Positions 27,901-35,718 of a stretch of DNA of 64,000 bases are shown in pieces. A program made the position numbers and the translations under genes. The stretch's first letter is position 1. Every line of letters starts with the position of its first letter. Where the stretch lies: contig NZ_LWBP01000167.1 of assembly GCF_002078015.1 (NCBI RefSeq), positions 62,001 through 126,000 of the forward strand. Reading direction: 5' to 3'. The DNA is from Niastella populi (GTDB lineage Bacteria; Bacteroidota; Bacteroidia; Chitinophagales; Chitinophagaceae). The notes under the pieces are model-generated. The model saw only the letters and a program-made list of their open reading frames with translations, was not told the origin of the DNA and made no database searches.

Positions 27901-28290
27901 TAGGTTAACGTTTACCACAGACCCGGTAACATTCCTTTGCCTTTGGGTTCCATAACCGATTACAATCACATCATCCAACTGGTTATCGGCTTTCAACAAC
28001 GTTACATCTATAGATTCACGCGTTCCAACTTTTGCTTCCTGAATACCGAAGGAAATGTGCGTGAAAATAATCGTTTGTTCGGGTGTAGCCATCACCTTGT
28101 ACCTGCCATTTGCATCGGTAACTACGTTACCGGCGGTGCCTTTAACCACTACAGTTACACCTGGCACCGGCTTACCATCGATGTCGTTGACCTGACCGGT
28201 CACTGATCGCACCTGGGCAAAGGCGCCCACTGCCAATAGCAACAGCAGGATAAATGAGACGGAAATCTTTTTTGTTTGTTGCAGATTCAT
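24928..28290 (-). CDS. susC: SusC-family TonB-dependent oligosaccharide transporter
   Basis: The 1120-residue outer-membrane protein starts with a signal peptide (LLLLAVGAFAQ), then a carboxypeptidase-regulatory-like domain (VRSVTGQVNDIDGKPVPGV), a TonB-box-like DDVIVIGYGTQ, the plug domain (residues about 120-240 with RGQVPGLNVQGG and VLRDASAAIYGSRASQG) and a 22-strand barrel ending LGVNLGF. It imports oligosaccharides with energy from TonB. No anti-sigma-interacting N-terminal extension is visible, so regulation by an ECF sigma/anti-sigma pair is not indicated. It is transcribed from the 28291-28449 spacer, which carries symmetric half-sites. Confidence 0.96.
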   Translation of the reverse strand: MNLQQTKKISVSFILLLLLAVGAFAQVRSVTGQVNDIDGKPVPGVTVVVKGTAGNVVTDANGRYKVMATPEQTIIFTHISFGIQEAKVGTRESIDVTLLKADNQLDDVIVIGYGTQRQRNVTGSVVNVNLSKLTDQPVATITEALRGQVPGLNVQGGSQRPGVMPSLSIRQQFNWGKDGGVTNPLIIIDDVIQVDPQNGLSSMDRFNLLDLSEVESITVLRDASAAIYGSRASQGAIIVKTKRGKIGAPKISYGGKFETMDAVSHGKVMNAYEYGIFANRFGRALGWNNNSFYSDAELERMKSLNYDWLENDWKASNAMQHSLTVSGGSERATYFMGGSYYSQGANLGSQDFNRYTFRAGSEVTVTSGLKLSATLGANNSDLEKSFTKINVNDGSYGVGGEQMDYSILLHMPKYIPWIYNVNGVDRYVSPALGPNRTGNISGNNSISNSNYYALLNNGSKTTTNNFGYNANFSLQYEMPFIKGLSVKANYAIQSNSSKTEQAMMPVTLVQNRGAATLDRKLYDSADWSAPTLNKSSSRVSYETTVGTTEQINFFVNYDRSFGDHNVSAVFSGERSKNTWEQQRMLYDQPTAGVYNGTSVTAGTINPDNSITYKQENGTLSYLGRVSYNYKSKYLFQFVFRQDASSRFAPENYWGFFPTVSAGWVISDENWFRDNVSFVNFLKLRGSLGKTGNDNVKPWKWMQLYKIESSRGLGFGGTTTGGYFVPGITPEVAPNRNVKWDRTIQRNLGIDFSILQNRLSVSVDKYLNSYNDVLTEMTGAIGVPYTVGGGFAEQNYSSIRSWGTEISVTWKDKIANKVDYSIGMNFGTGDNKTTKYFDLPFKYPAEMETRKAVGNSGYPGIWGFQTWKNTSGGDGILRTDEDIDAYWAYLTDNAAKSGVAGAAPKYGEISTKAGMKKGMIAYEDVRGALNSTDGTYAGPNGAIGMGDDKAQDWVRLKKNSRTYAINTNLSFSYKGISLSAQIVTSWGGWNQIDFLRNNTNSTAMLWAQPIIMNDIYDPVDNPNGKYPNLAYYSDFGGLDSDAEFWKVSSFRAYVRTLSIGYTLPKNWVRMARLDNARLYLSGNNLWDFYNPYPNKYRNMYDAPNVIYPTLRTWALGVNLGF

Positions 28291-28393
28291 ACAGCATTAG
28301 TTTTTAGGACTGAGAAAACTTTTTAGCAATGTTTTTGTGTTTTTTAAGTCTTGAGAGTATAACATACAATATAAGTGTAAAGCAATCCGACAA

Positions 28394-28446
28394 AGTGTTT
28401 GTCGAACACTATACGTATTGCCTATTGGGAAATACTTAGTGTTCGA
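28394..28446. promoter_or_regulatory. Three AGTGTT(CGA) half-sites upstream of SusC
   Basis: AGTGTT (28394-28399) and AACACT (28405-28410) form an inverted repeat with a 5-base centre. TCGAACACTA (28402-28411) and TAGTGTTCGA (28437-28446) form a second, perfect 10-base inverted repeat separated by 25 bases. They overlap, sharing one half-site. Directly downstream on the minus strand, TTTG and a TATATTG-like element resemble a weak Bacteroidota promoter. The arrangement could be an operator for the SusCD operon or a terminator for the DUF3826 gene. Confidence 0.45.
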
Positions 28447-28449
28447 TAC

Positions 28450-29154
28450 TTATTTACTTTGTTTTGCTGCTGCCTTTCTCTCTTTTATCCGCTGTTGCCA
28501 TGCAGCTTCTTCTTTTTTCATGTCTATACCGGCGGCTGATAAATAATTATTGATGCGGCCCTTGTATTTACCGAACCAGGCGTGTTTCTTATCGGACGAT
28601 TCGGCATCCATTGCCTTTTCGCGCGCTTCGGTTAACCAGGTGAGTATCTGCTTTTTTTGTTCTTCGGTCAACGTGGGGATCATATCCTGATACGCCGTAT
28701 AAGTTACGTTCAGGACGTTATAGGTCATCCCATTCTTAATTTCGTCAATTTGTTGTGGAGTGCAGTGAGCTGATAATTTTTTCAGGTAGGTCTTGTGCAG
28801 TTTTTCCAGTTTCCTGTCGGCTTTTGCTTCCAGCTTTTGAATGCCGGCTTTGTCATCAGCGGTCAACTCAGCACCTTTTGACTTTATTTCTTTTACTGCT
28901 GCATTGCGCTCATCGTGTATGCGGCCCAGCGAAAGATACTGACCGGCTACCACTGCAGTTACTTTTTTATTAAAGACACTATCAGTACTATGTAACGCTG
29001 CAACGATCTTGGCCGCTCTTTTATTTATTACCTCTTTATAGTCTTCCTGCGTTTGCGCGGCAGGCGCCTGTGCAAACACCAAAGTAACTGATAACAACAT
29101 CATTAAAACCGTTAGCGCCATCAGCATTACATATAAACTACCTGTTCTTTTCAT
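28450..29154 (-). CDS. DUF3826 secreted protein
   Basis: ATG 29154 (MKRTGSLYVML) is preferred because it starts a normal signal peptide ending VTLVFAQ. The 234-residue protein is helical and Lys/Glu-rich, with DYKEVINKRAAKIVAAL, LSLGRIHDERNAAVKEIK and PTLTEEQKKQILTWLTEAREKAMDAES. I recognise the last block as DUF3826, a family of unknown function that recurs in Bacteroidota pectin loci. A periplasmic chaperone-like or scaffold role would suit its composition but is not shown. It lies upstream of SusC, separated by 160 bases with symmetric elements. Confidence 0.8.
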   Translation of the reverse strand: MKRTGSLYVMLMALTVLMMLLSVTLVFAQAPAAQTQEDYKEVINKRAAKIVAALHSTDSVFNKKVTAVVAGQYLSLGRIHDERNAAVKEIKSKGAELTADDKAGIQKLEAKADRKLEKLHKTYLKKLSAHCTPQQIDEIKNGMTYNVLNVTYTAYQDMIPTLTEEQKKQILTWLTEAREKAMDAESSDKKHAWFGKYKGRINNYLSAAGIDMKKEEAAWQQRIKERKAAAKQSK

Positions 29155-29688
29155 TTGGCAAAATTGAAAGGATGAACTTACGGTCAATGCCCGGAAGTCA
29201 TTTATTATTACGTTCGTTATTAATTCAGCCGTTTAAGTTTAATGCGGTATTCAACAGACCTCGTTCGTGTAAACAGTAATTTTAAGTTCAATGGATCGGT
29301 TTACAAACCAGTAAAATTCATAGCGTGGGGACTAAGCCTGTCATGTTGATTAGTGTAGATTGCGCCTGGAGTGTTTTTTTGATTGTCCGGATATTGCGCT
29401 GGTGATAATTTTTGCCGGGAAGAAGGCCATATCATACATTGCGAATAAGGAAGACCGGGCAAGCAAAAACGCTTCATATGCTCAATCGTTTAAAATTCCT
29501 TCAGAAACAATGGATATCATCAGGGATCACTTAACCAGTTTTATCGGAATCATTGTTATCTGTTTGTTATTCATTTACCGTAATAAAGGTACAGGCGACC
29601 CTACCTGTAAACAATGTAAGGTTTCACTAAATTGATGGAATATTTTACTATTTTTTGTTAGTCACCCCTACCCGGTAAATAGAAACAT
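29155..29688. other. 534-base spacer, no supported gene
   Basis: AT-rich spacer between the DUF3826 gene and a GH2 gene. A plus-strand frame at 29360-29635 needs a TTG start and has no family resemblance. The promoter for the DUF3826 gene presumably lies near 29155-29300. Confidence 0.5.
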
Positions 29689-32109
29689 TTAATGTGTTTG
29701 AAGAACAATATTAGCAGATGGCAATCCGGGCGATTTTATGATTACTTTAATATTTCCGGCTTTGGGTTTTGCCTGAATGATAGCGAGGCATAACCCGTTG
29801 TAAGCCTTGTGGGATACAGCTTTAAACGATTCCATGCTGGCCGGATACCCATTATCCATGCCGGCCAGAACACCTTCGCCAACGATCTCAACCTCAATTT
29901 TATTGTCGGCATCGGGCACCAAATTCCCGTTTTTATCTACAATCCGAACGGTGACAAAAGAAAGGTCTTTTCCGTCGGCATGGAGGATTTTTTTATCTGG
30001 CACTATTTCGAGACGGGCTGGTTCACCGGCAGTATTGATGACTTTTGTCAATACTATTTTACCATTTTTGCGCGATATGGCCTTCAATGTTCCGGGCTCA
30101 TATTTTACCCGCCATTGCACATGAAGATCAAGTGGTTGCTTTTTTCTAACTCCCAACGATCTGTTATTCAGAAACAACTCCACTTCATCGGCATTGTTAT
30201 AATATGCCCATACATCCACTTCTTTACCTGCCGTCCAGTTCCAGTGCGGGAATACATGCAGCATGGTTTTATTGGTCCACTCGCTCTGGTACATATAATA
30301 GGCGTCCTTTGGAAAACCGGCCAGGTCGATAATACCATAATAAGAACTGCGCGCCGGCCAGGGATAGGGCACAGGCTCGCCAAGAAAATCGAAACCCGAC
30401 CACACGAACAGTCCCGACATAAACTCATGCTGTTTAATGATCTTCCAGGTTTGTTCATGGGTTGAACCCCAATACGCGGCTACATGGTCATATGCAGAAA
30501 CGGTATAATCGGGATTACCATTCTGCACAAATTTTTGCCCTTTCACAGGCCAGAAACGGACGCTATCTGACGGCATATCGTAATGTCCGCGGCTGGCCAG
30601 TGCCGACATGGTTTCAGCGGCCAGGAACTTTTTACCGGGGTACCTTGTGCGGAAACCGGCATAGATCTGCTGGTTATAGTTCATGCCCATAATGTCGAGT
30701 GCATTCGCCTGGTAAATAAAGTTTTTAGTTGTGTCGGTTTCTGTAAGGGCCGATGTTACCGGCCTTGTTGTATCGAGTTGTTTTACAATGCCCACCAGTT
30801 CTTTTGTAATGGCAATACCGGAACTGTCGAACTGCTCGCGGATCTCGTTGCCAATGCTCCAGATGATCACCGAAGGATGGTTGCGGTCGCGCTTCACCAT
30901 GTCTTCGAGATCCTGTTTGTGCCATTTGTCCCAATCGACATGATAGTCGTGCTTATTCTTTTTCTTCTTCCACATATCGAAGGCCTCGTCCATTACCAGA
31001 AAACCCATTTTATCGCAAAGGTCGAGGAATTCGGGTGCCGGCGGATTATGCGCGGTACGAATGGCATTGCAGCCCATTTCTTTCAGGAGCTGCAACTGCC
31101 GCTCCATGGCGCGTACGTTGATGGCAGCGCCGAGCGCACCCAGATCGTGGTGCATACAAACACCGAGGATCTTCATTGGTTTTCCGTTCAATGAAAAGCC
31201 TTTATCTACATCAAAATTAAAATGGCGGATACCGAAGGGGGTTACATATTCGTCGACAGTTTTTCCGTTCACCACTACCCTCGTTACCGCTTTATATAAA
31301 TAAGGACTTTCAACAGACCACAACTTAGGCGAATTGATGGCAGCGGAACAGGTATAGGTTGAAGTACCTGCGGGCCAGCCCGGCGCCCCATTCAATGTGG
31401 TGTACCCTTTGCTTACCAGTTTTCCCGATGCGTCATAAATATCGGTAAACAGGCCCCCTCCTGCCACATCGGCTGTTGCGTTATTCAATGTTGTTTTTAT
31501 CTGCACCATTGCGGTATGCGCACTGATATTTGGTGTGGTAATAAACGTTCCCCATTCATCGATAGCCACTTTATTGGTGATCACCAGCCTCACATTACGG
31601 TAAATGCCCGAACCGGTATACCAGCGTGAACTGGGCTGCGCTGAATTATCGACCTTTACGGCAATTACCTGTTGGGCCGTACCCGGTTTGCAGTATTGTG
31701 TAATATCATACCTGAATGAAATATAGCCATTGGCGCGTTGGCCTATATAATTGCCATTCACCCATACTTCGCTGTTGCGATGCACGCCATCGAACTCTAT
31801 ATAAACTTTCTTATCATTTGCGTTGGCAGGCAATGTAAATGTTTTGCGGTACCAGCCAATGCCTGTTGGCAATGCGGCCTGGTTGGGCGTGCCGGGATGT
31901 TTTTCGCTGAATTCGCCTTCTATGCTCCAGTCGTGCGGCAGGTTCAGCGCCCGCCAGTTCCCATCGTTATAACTTTCTTCTTTGGCAATGGCGGTATCGC
32001 CTAACCAGAACTTCCAGTCGTTGTTGAAATCGATGATTGTACGGGAACCTTGCTGTGCAGCTACAGTTCCACTCAACAATGCCAATAATATATAGAGTAC
32101 CTTTTTCAT
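29689..32109 (-). CDS. Glycoside hydrolase family 2 beta-galactosidase-type enzyme
   Basis: The 806-residue protein has a signal peptide (ILLALLSGTVAAQ) and full GH2 architecture: N-domain NLPHDWSIEGEF and WYRKTFTLP, Ig-like middle, TIM barrel with LGVCMHHDLGALGAAIN and CNAIRTAHNPPAPEF, and a C-terminal DUF4982 plus Ig-like part (WAYYNNADEVELFLNNRSLG). Acid/base Glu is in WSIGNEIREQ (near residue 420) and nucleophile Glu in AAETMSAL (near 498). This subtype is commonly a beta-galactosidase. It precedes the DUF3826 gene by about 530 bases, so it likely has its own transcript end. Confidence 0.92.
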   Translation of the reverse strand: MKKVLYILLALLSGTVAAQQGSRTIIDFNNDWKFWLGDTAIAKEESYNDGNWRALNLPHDWSIEGEFSEKHPGTPNQAALPTGIGWYRKTFTLPANANDKKVYIEFDGVHRNSEVWVNGNYIGQRANGYISFRYDITQYCKPGTAQQVIAVKVDNSAQPSSRWYTGSGIYRNVRLVITNKVAIDEWGTFITTPNISAHTAMVQIKTTLNNATADVAGGGLFTDIYDASGKLVSKGYTTLNGAPGWPAGTSTYTCSAAINSPKLWSVESPYLYKAVTRVVVNGKTVDEYVTPFGIRHFNFDVDKGFSLNGKPMKILGVCMHHDLGALGAAINVRAMERQLQLLKEMGCNAIRTAHNPPAPEFLDLCDKMGFLVMDEAFDMWKKKKNKHDYHVDWDKWHKQDLEDMVKRDRNHPSVIIWSIGNEIREQFDSSGIAITKELVGIVKQLDTTRPVTSALTETDTTKNFIYQANALDIMGMNYNQQIYAGFRTRYPGKKFLAAETMSALASRGHYDMPSDSVRFWPVKGQKFVQNGNPDYTVSAYDHVAAYWGSTHEQTWKIIKQHEFMSGLFVWSGFDFLGEPVPYPWPARSSYYGIIDLAGFPKDAYYMYQSEWTNKTMLHVFPHWNWTAGKEVDVWAYYNNADEVELFLNNRSLGVRKKQPLDLHVQWRVKYEPGTLKAISRKNGKIVLTKVINTAGEPARLEIVPDKKILHADGKDLSFVTVRIVDKNGNLVPDADNKIEVEIVGEGVLAGMDNGYPASMESFKAVSHKAYNGLCLAIIQAKPKAGNIKVIIKSPGLPSANIVLQTH

Positions 32110-32333
32110 TCTAACTTACTTTAATCGTGAAACGTGAAAACCGCTGCAAGCCATAAGCTTTAGGCTGCAAGCAAATACAAATACAGCTCAAATTCTACAT
32201 CATCGGTTTTGCCTTTCCTTTATCAACTTTATCACCCCTGTCAACTAGTTAACCCGTCAACCCGTCATTTCCCTGTATTCCACTTTAACATTCGACATTC
32301 AACATTCGAAATTCGATATTCAATATCCGACAT
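32110..32333. repeat. Spacer with decayed GCTGCAAGC and ATTCGACATTC arrays
   Basis: A reduced GCTGCAAGC type repeat occurs at 32141-32171 and a run of about seven ATTCGACATTC/ATTCAACATTC units from 32288 to 32338, matching the repeat types in the 14464-14702 spacer. Confidence 0.65.
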
Positions 32334-33443
32334 TCATTTAACAAATTCCAATTCACTGACACCAAGATCCTTCGAGGTAGCTACCGCAATTCCACGTTGC
32401 TCCTTATTATTCACACCGCAGTAAAAATGATATACCACGCCATTGTGTTTTACCACAAATGATTTATGGGCGTACCGCTCATCATAAGGAGTTGATGACT
32501 CAATGAGGTTATCGCCTTTCCAGTCGGTCCAGTTTACGAGATCGTATGAACAGGCAAACCGGTTGAACGCGCCTTTACGATCGTGCCAGAAAGCGCCGAA
32601 ATAAAACATCACGTACAGATCGCCCATTTGCTGTATCACCGCATCGCCGGTAATACCCACGGGATGATGCATCACCGGTTCTGTTTGAAAACGCTTCCAG
32701 TTCACCATATCGTTCGAAACCGCCATGCCAATGCGTTCGAACCAACGGGTTTTCTTGTTATCGACAGCCGTGTCGCCATTGGCATTATAATACATCACGA
32801 AGGGATAACCGGTAAGCTTTTTTTCATCCCGGATCACCGAACTTTTGAATTGTTTTTTATTTTCCCACCAGCGTACATCGGCGTCTTTCGAAGTAAGCAC
32901 CGGTTCAGGCAAACGCTGAAACTCATGTGGCTTTGAAGGGTCTTTTTTAGTGTAAGCCATACCTATCGATAACAACCCGGCCTCATAACCACGGGCGTTG
33001 CCGCCGAAGTACGACATCCAGTATTTTTTTTTGTAAGGCTGCCATGCGTAGCTGCCACCCCATTGCAGATCCTGTAAAGCAATATAACCGGCGCGCTGGT
33101 GTGCATCCCACGCGGTGGAATCATGTGTCAAAGACATCAATTTACCTTTTGTTGACCAGTGAAGCAGGTCGTTGCTTTCAGACAACCAGGTTTCATAACC
33201 ACGGCCATCGAAGATCACATAGGTCATGTACCAGGTGTTGCCTTTACGAAATACAGTGGGGCAATCGAGTTTTTTACCATTATCGGCCGGTACCATCACC
33301 AAACCATATTTATAGGGAGTTTTTACCTGCTCATAAACACGTTGCATTACTGAATCGGGCACTGCTTTTGGCGTAGTTTGCGCCGAGGCAGTCATTATAC
33401 AGAGCTGCAGTAAAATAATAGCCGGAATCTTTTTCAAAATCAT
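32334..33443 (-). CDS. Secreted GH43-like five-bladed propeller glycosidase
   Basis: ATG 33443 (MILKKIPAIILL) is chosen: it begins a signal peptide ending TASAQ, while the longer frame to 33539 reads through a palindromic repeat. The 369-residue protein has propeller-blade motifs CPTVFRKGNTWYMTYV, LSESNDLLHWSTKG, AVSNDMVNWKRF and GDAVIQQMGDLYVMFYFGAFW, typical of the GH43/GH117/GH130-like clans. The acid residues GDAV and DGRGYE are candidates but a clean GH43 triad is not evident to me, so the family remains open. A promoter-like TATCTTTG sits about 110 bases upstream. The last repeat array touches its stop codon. Confidence 0.7.
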   Translation of the reverse strand: MILKKIPAIILLQLCIMTASAQTTPKAVPDSVMQRVYEQVKTPYKYGLVMVPADNGKKLDCPTVFRKGNTWYMTYVIFDGRGYETWLSESNDLLHWSTKGKLMSLTHDSTAWDAHQRAGYIALQDLQWGGSYAWQPYKKKYWMSYFGGNARGYEAGLLSIGMAYTKKDPSKPHEFQRLPEPVLTSKDADVRWWENKKQFKSSVIRDEKKLTGYPFVMYYNANGDTAVDNKKTRWFERIGMAVSNDMVNWKRFQTEPVMHHPVGITGDAVIQQMGDLYVMFYFGAFWHDRKGAFNRFACSYDLVNWTDWKGDNLIESSTPYDERYAHKSFVVKHNGVVYHFYCGVNNKEQRGIAVATSKDLGVSELEFVK

Positions 33444-33458
33444 TGTTTTTATCAGTAA

Positions 33459-33506
33459 AGGTGTGCCACGTTTTTCTGCTGCTTCGAAAGTAAACGTGGC
33501 ACACCT
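33459..33506. repeat. Palindromic dispersed repeat, copy 5
   Basis: AGGTGTGCCACGTTT (33459-33473) pairs with AAACGTGGCACACCT (33492-33506) across an 18-base loop. It falls in the 5' leader of the GH43-like gene, unlike other copies that lie at 3' ends. Confidence 0.88.
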
Positions 33507-33554
33507 GAGAAGATGTGGCGGGCCATAAAAAAGTGGCATAGCCCGTCAATTTTT

Positions 33555-33709
33555 GCAAAGATATAAGCGTAAATAAATCAATTGGCAATCTGCAATTGGC
33601 AATTGGCAAGCTTGCCGATTCCCGGGGTTCGCTATTAATCGCGAATTTCCCTTGCTTATTGCCTATTGTCTATTGCCTATTGGAATAGCAAAGATATAAG
33701 CGTAAATAA
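33555..33709 (-). promoter_or_regulatory. Duplicated promoter-like element (two copies of a 22-base block)
   Basis: An identical 22-base block lies at 33555-33576 and 33688-33709. Read on the minus strand each contains TATCTTTG (33556-33563 and 33689-33696), an exact match to the Bacteroidota -7 consensus TAnnTTTG. A clear -33 TTTG at proper distance is not present. Both point toward the GH43-like gene. The intervening bases hold CTATTGCCTATTG-like short repeats. Confidence 0.5.
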
Positions 33710-33835
33710 TACATTTAAGCAATTGACAGGGTTTTATACGTTTTATGCCGTTTATACAACCATCGGGGCTTTTAAACCGTCTGACAGTTATTTACTAATT
33801 TTATTGCCCTAATAGCGCTCAATAAACAAGCCGTC

Positions 33836-35284
33836 ATGAGAAATTGCTTCCCAAACCCTACAATTAAGTTAATATTTCTTACGCTGATCATATTAATAGC
33901 GGCTAAAAATACAAAAGCCCGGCAACTGGCAATTCCCCGGGAAACGCAGGTTGCGTTTCCCGGGGCCGAAGGATATGGCAAATACGCAACCGGTGGCCGC
34001 GGCGGCAAAGTGGCCATTGTGACCAATTTGCAAAATGACGGAGCCGGCAGTTTACGCCAGGCGCTGGCCGCTTACCCCGGAAAACCGCTTACCGTTGTGT
34101 TCCAGGTTTCGGGTATCATAGAGCTCAGCTCACCGCTGATCCTGAAAAGATCGAACGTGACCATTGCCGGACAAACGGCGCCGGGTGATGGCATTTGCCT
34201 GAAAGGTCATTCATTCATCATCAATGGCGCCAACAAGGGCGGCAACCATGGAAATATCATTATCCGGTACATCAGGTCGCGGCCAGGCAGCAATTATAAC
34301 AAGGGCGTATATGGGCTCGACATCGAAAACTGCCACGATATCATTATTGACCATTGTTCATTCAGCTGGGCCAATGAAGAATGTGTAGCGGCTTATGATG
34401 TAAAGAACATAACCATTCAATGGTGTATTATCAGTGAAGGGTTGTACGAAGCCGGCCATCATAAAGGCCATCGGTCATACGGCGGCGTTTGGGGTGGACA
34501 ATACGCATCTTTCCATCACAACCTGTTTGCGCATTTGAACAACCGGGTAGTGCGGTTCAACGGCGCCAGGGCGCACGACACCGTTGCCATTGTCGATTAC
34601 CGCAATAACGTCGTTTACAACTGGGGCAGCACCAATGCCTGTTATGGCGGCGATATTAAAATTCCCGGCGGTGTTTCGCATGTAAACATCGTGAACAATT
34701 ATTACCAGCCCGGTCCGGCTACTGCCGATACGCTTAAATTTCTTCAGGCCTGGTTTGCGAAGAACCCCGACAACCGGGTTGGACAATGGTTTATTGCCGG
34801 CAACTACATGGCGGGCAACAGGGATCTTACAAAAGACAACTGGCTGGGCGTAGATCTTTCCAGACTACCGGAAGCAAGCCGCAGTGAGGCGAAGTCCGAT
34901 ACGGTATTTGCGGTGATGCGGATCCGTAACAACCAGATAGCAAAAGAAGCCTATAAATCGGTACTGGCCGGGGCCGGCGCAACGCTGCCTAAACGCGATG
35001 CTACCGATGCGCGGATCATATACGAGGTGCAACATAAAATTGCCAGCGGCAAAGGCGTTTACGGCAAGGCGGGTATTATTGACAGTCCGGCCGCTGTAGA
35101 TGGCTGGGCCGAATACAAACAGGGTACCGTACCCGCCGATACAGATGAAGACGGCATGCCCGATGAATATGAAAAGAACAACAGGTTAAGCCCTACCATT
35201 GCGGGGGACAGGAATGGGGTAACAGCTAGCGGGTATACTAATTTGGAGATCTATCTGAATAGTTTGACTGTGAATAAAAAGTAG
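33836..35284 (+). CDS. PL1-type pectate lyase with C-terminal calcium-binding repeat
   Basis: This 482-residue protein is one of only two plus-strand genes in the polysaccharide locus. After a signal peptide (FLTLIILIAAKNTKA) the core begins VAFPGAEGYGKYATGGRGGK and continues with VTIAGQTAPGDGI, IIIRYIRSRPG, IIIDHCSFSWANEE and VVRFNGARAHDT, the same series of motifs as the lyase at 20487. The C-terminus has DTDEDGMPDEYE, a calcium-loop-like motif shared with that paralogue. It should cleave homogalacturonan or a similar backbone by beta-elimination. The third motif differs (NNRVVRFNG rather than GRNPSVGWNG), so the exact substrate may differ. It diverges from the GH43-like gene, with about 390 bases between the starts. 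Confidence 0.87.
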   Translation: MRNCFPNPTIKLIFLTLIILIAAKNTKARQLAIPRETQVAFPGAEGYGKYATGGRGGKVAIVTNLQNDGAGSLRQALAAYPGKPLTVVFQVSGIIELSSPLILKRSNVTIAGQTAPGDGICLKGHSFIINGANKGGNHGNIIIRYIRSRPGSNYNKGVYGLDIENCHDIIIDHCSFSWANEECVAAYDVKNITIQWCIISEGLYEAGHHKGHRSYGGVWGGQYASFHHNLFAHLNNRVVRFNGARAHDTVAIVDYRNNVVYNWGSTNACYGGDIKIPGGVSHVNIVNNYYQPGPATADTLKFLQAWFAKNPDNRVGQWFIAGNYMAGNRDLTKDNWLGVDLSRLPEASRSEAKSDTVFAVMRIRNNQIAKEAYKSVLAGAGATLPKRDATDARIIYEVQHKIASGKGVYGKAGIIDSPAAVDGWAEYKQGTVPADTDEDGMPDEYEKNNRLSPTIAGDRNGVTASGYTNLEIYLNSLTVNKK

Positions 35285-35718
35285 CTGTTTACAGTTCATA
35301 GTTCATAGTTCATAGTTCACAGTTCCGGGACGGCCGATTAATTGCCGGCAGGTTGCAGGTTACCGTTACCCGTTGCCGGGGATACACAGGCACCGGGTTG
35401 CCCGCCACCGTTGTGCCACAATTATTTTACGTCACCGGAAAAAGTGTGGCACACCCTGGAAACTATAATAGAAATAGCTAATATGAGTAATTTCTATTTA
35501 ACACTATAGTACATACACCGCCGTTAGCCTCTATTTTACCGGCCTCTTAATGCACACTTATTTGCCGAAACGACACGCTTTTCAGCTAATTCTTCACAGT
35601 TATCAGATTTTACTTGTCAGATTGATTTCAAATACAGATTTTTGAAAAAGATTATCAAATCAATTGCTTCTATTTCCAGAGGAATATTTTTCGCATCACA
35701 CCACTAAACTTTATCATT
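35285..35718. repeat. Spacer with GTTCATA array and palindromic repeat copy 6
   Basis: Units of GTTCATA repeat at about 35297-35325, directly after the lyase gene. TGTGCCACA (35412-35420) and TGTGGCACA (35445-35453) are the arms of a decayed sixth copy of the palindromic family. The rest is AT-rich with no gene. Confidence 0.7.

Noticed and set aside
29360-29635. Plus-strand frame of 91 codons with a membrane-like segment in a spacer
   Set aside because: It needs a TTG start, has no recognisable relatives and no promoter or ribosome site; only the last 40 residues after an internal ATG look like a membrane peptide.
33444-33539. N-terminal extension of the GH43-like gene
   Set aside because: It is the translation of a dispersed palindrome and lacks a promoter-compatible position; the signal peptide starts at 33443.
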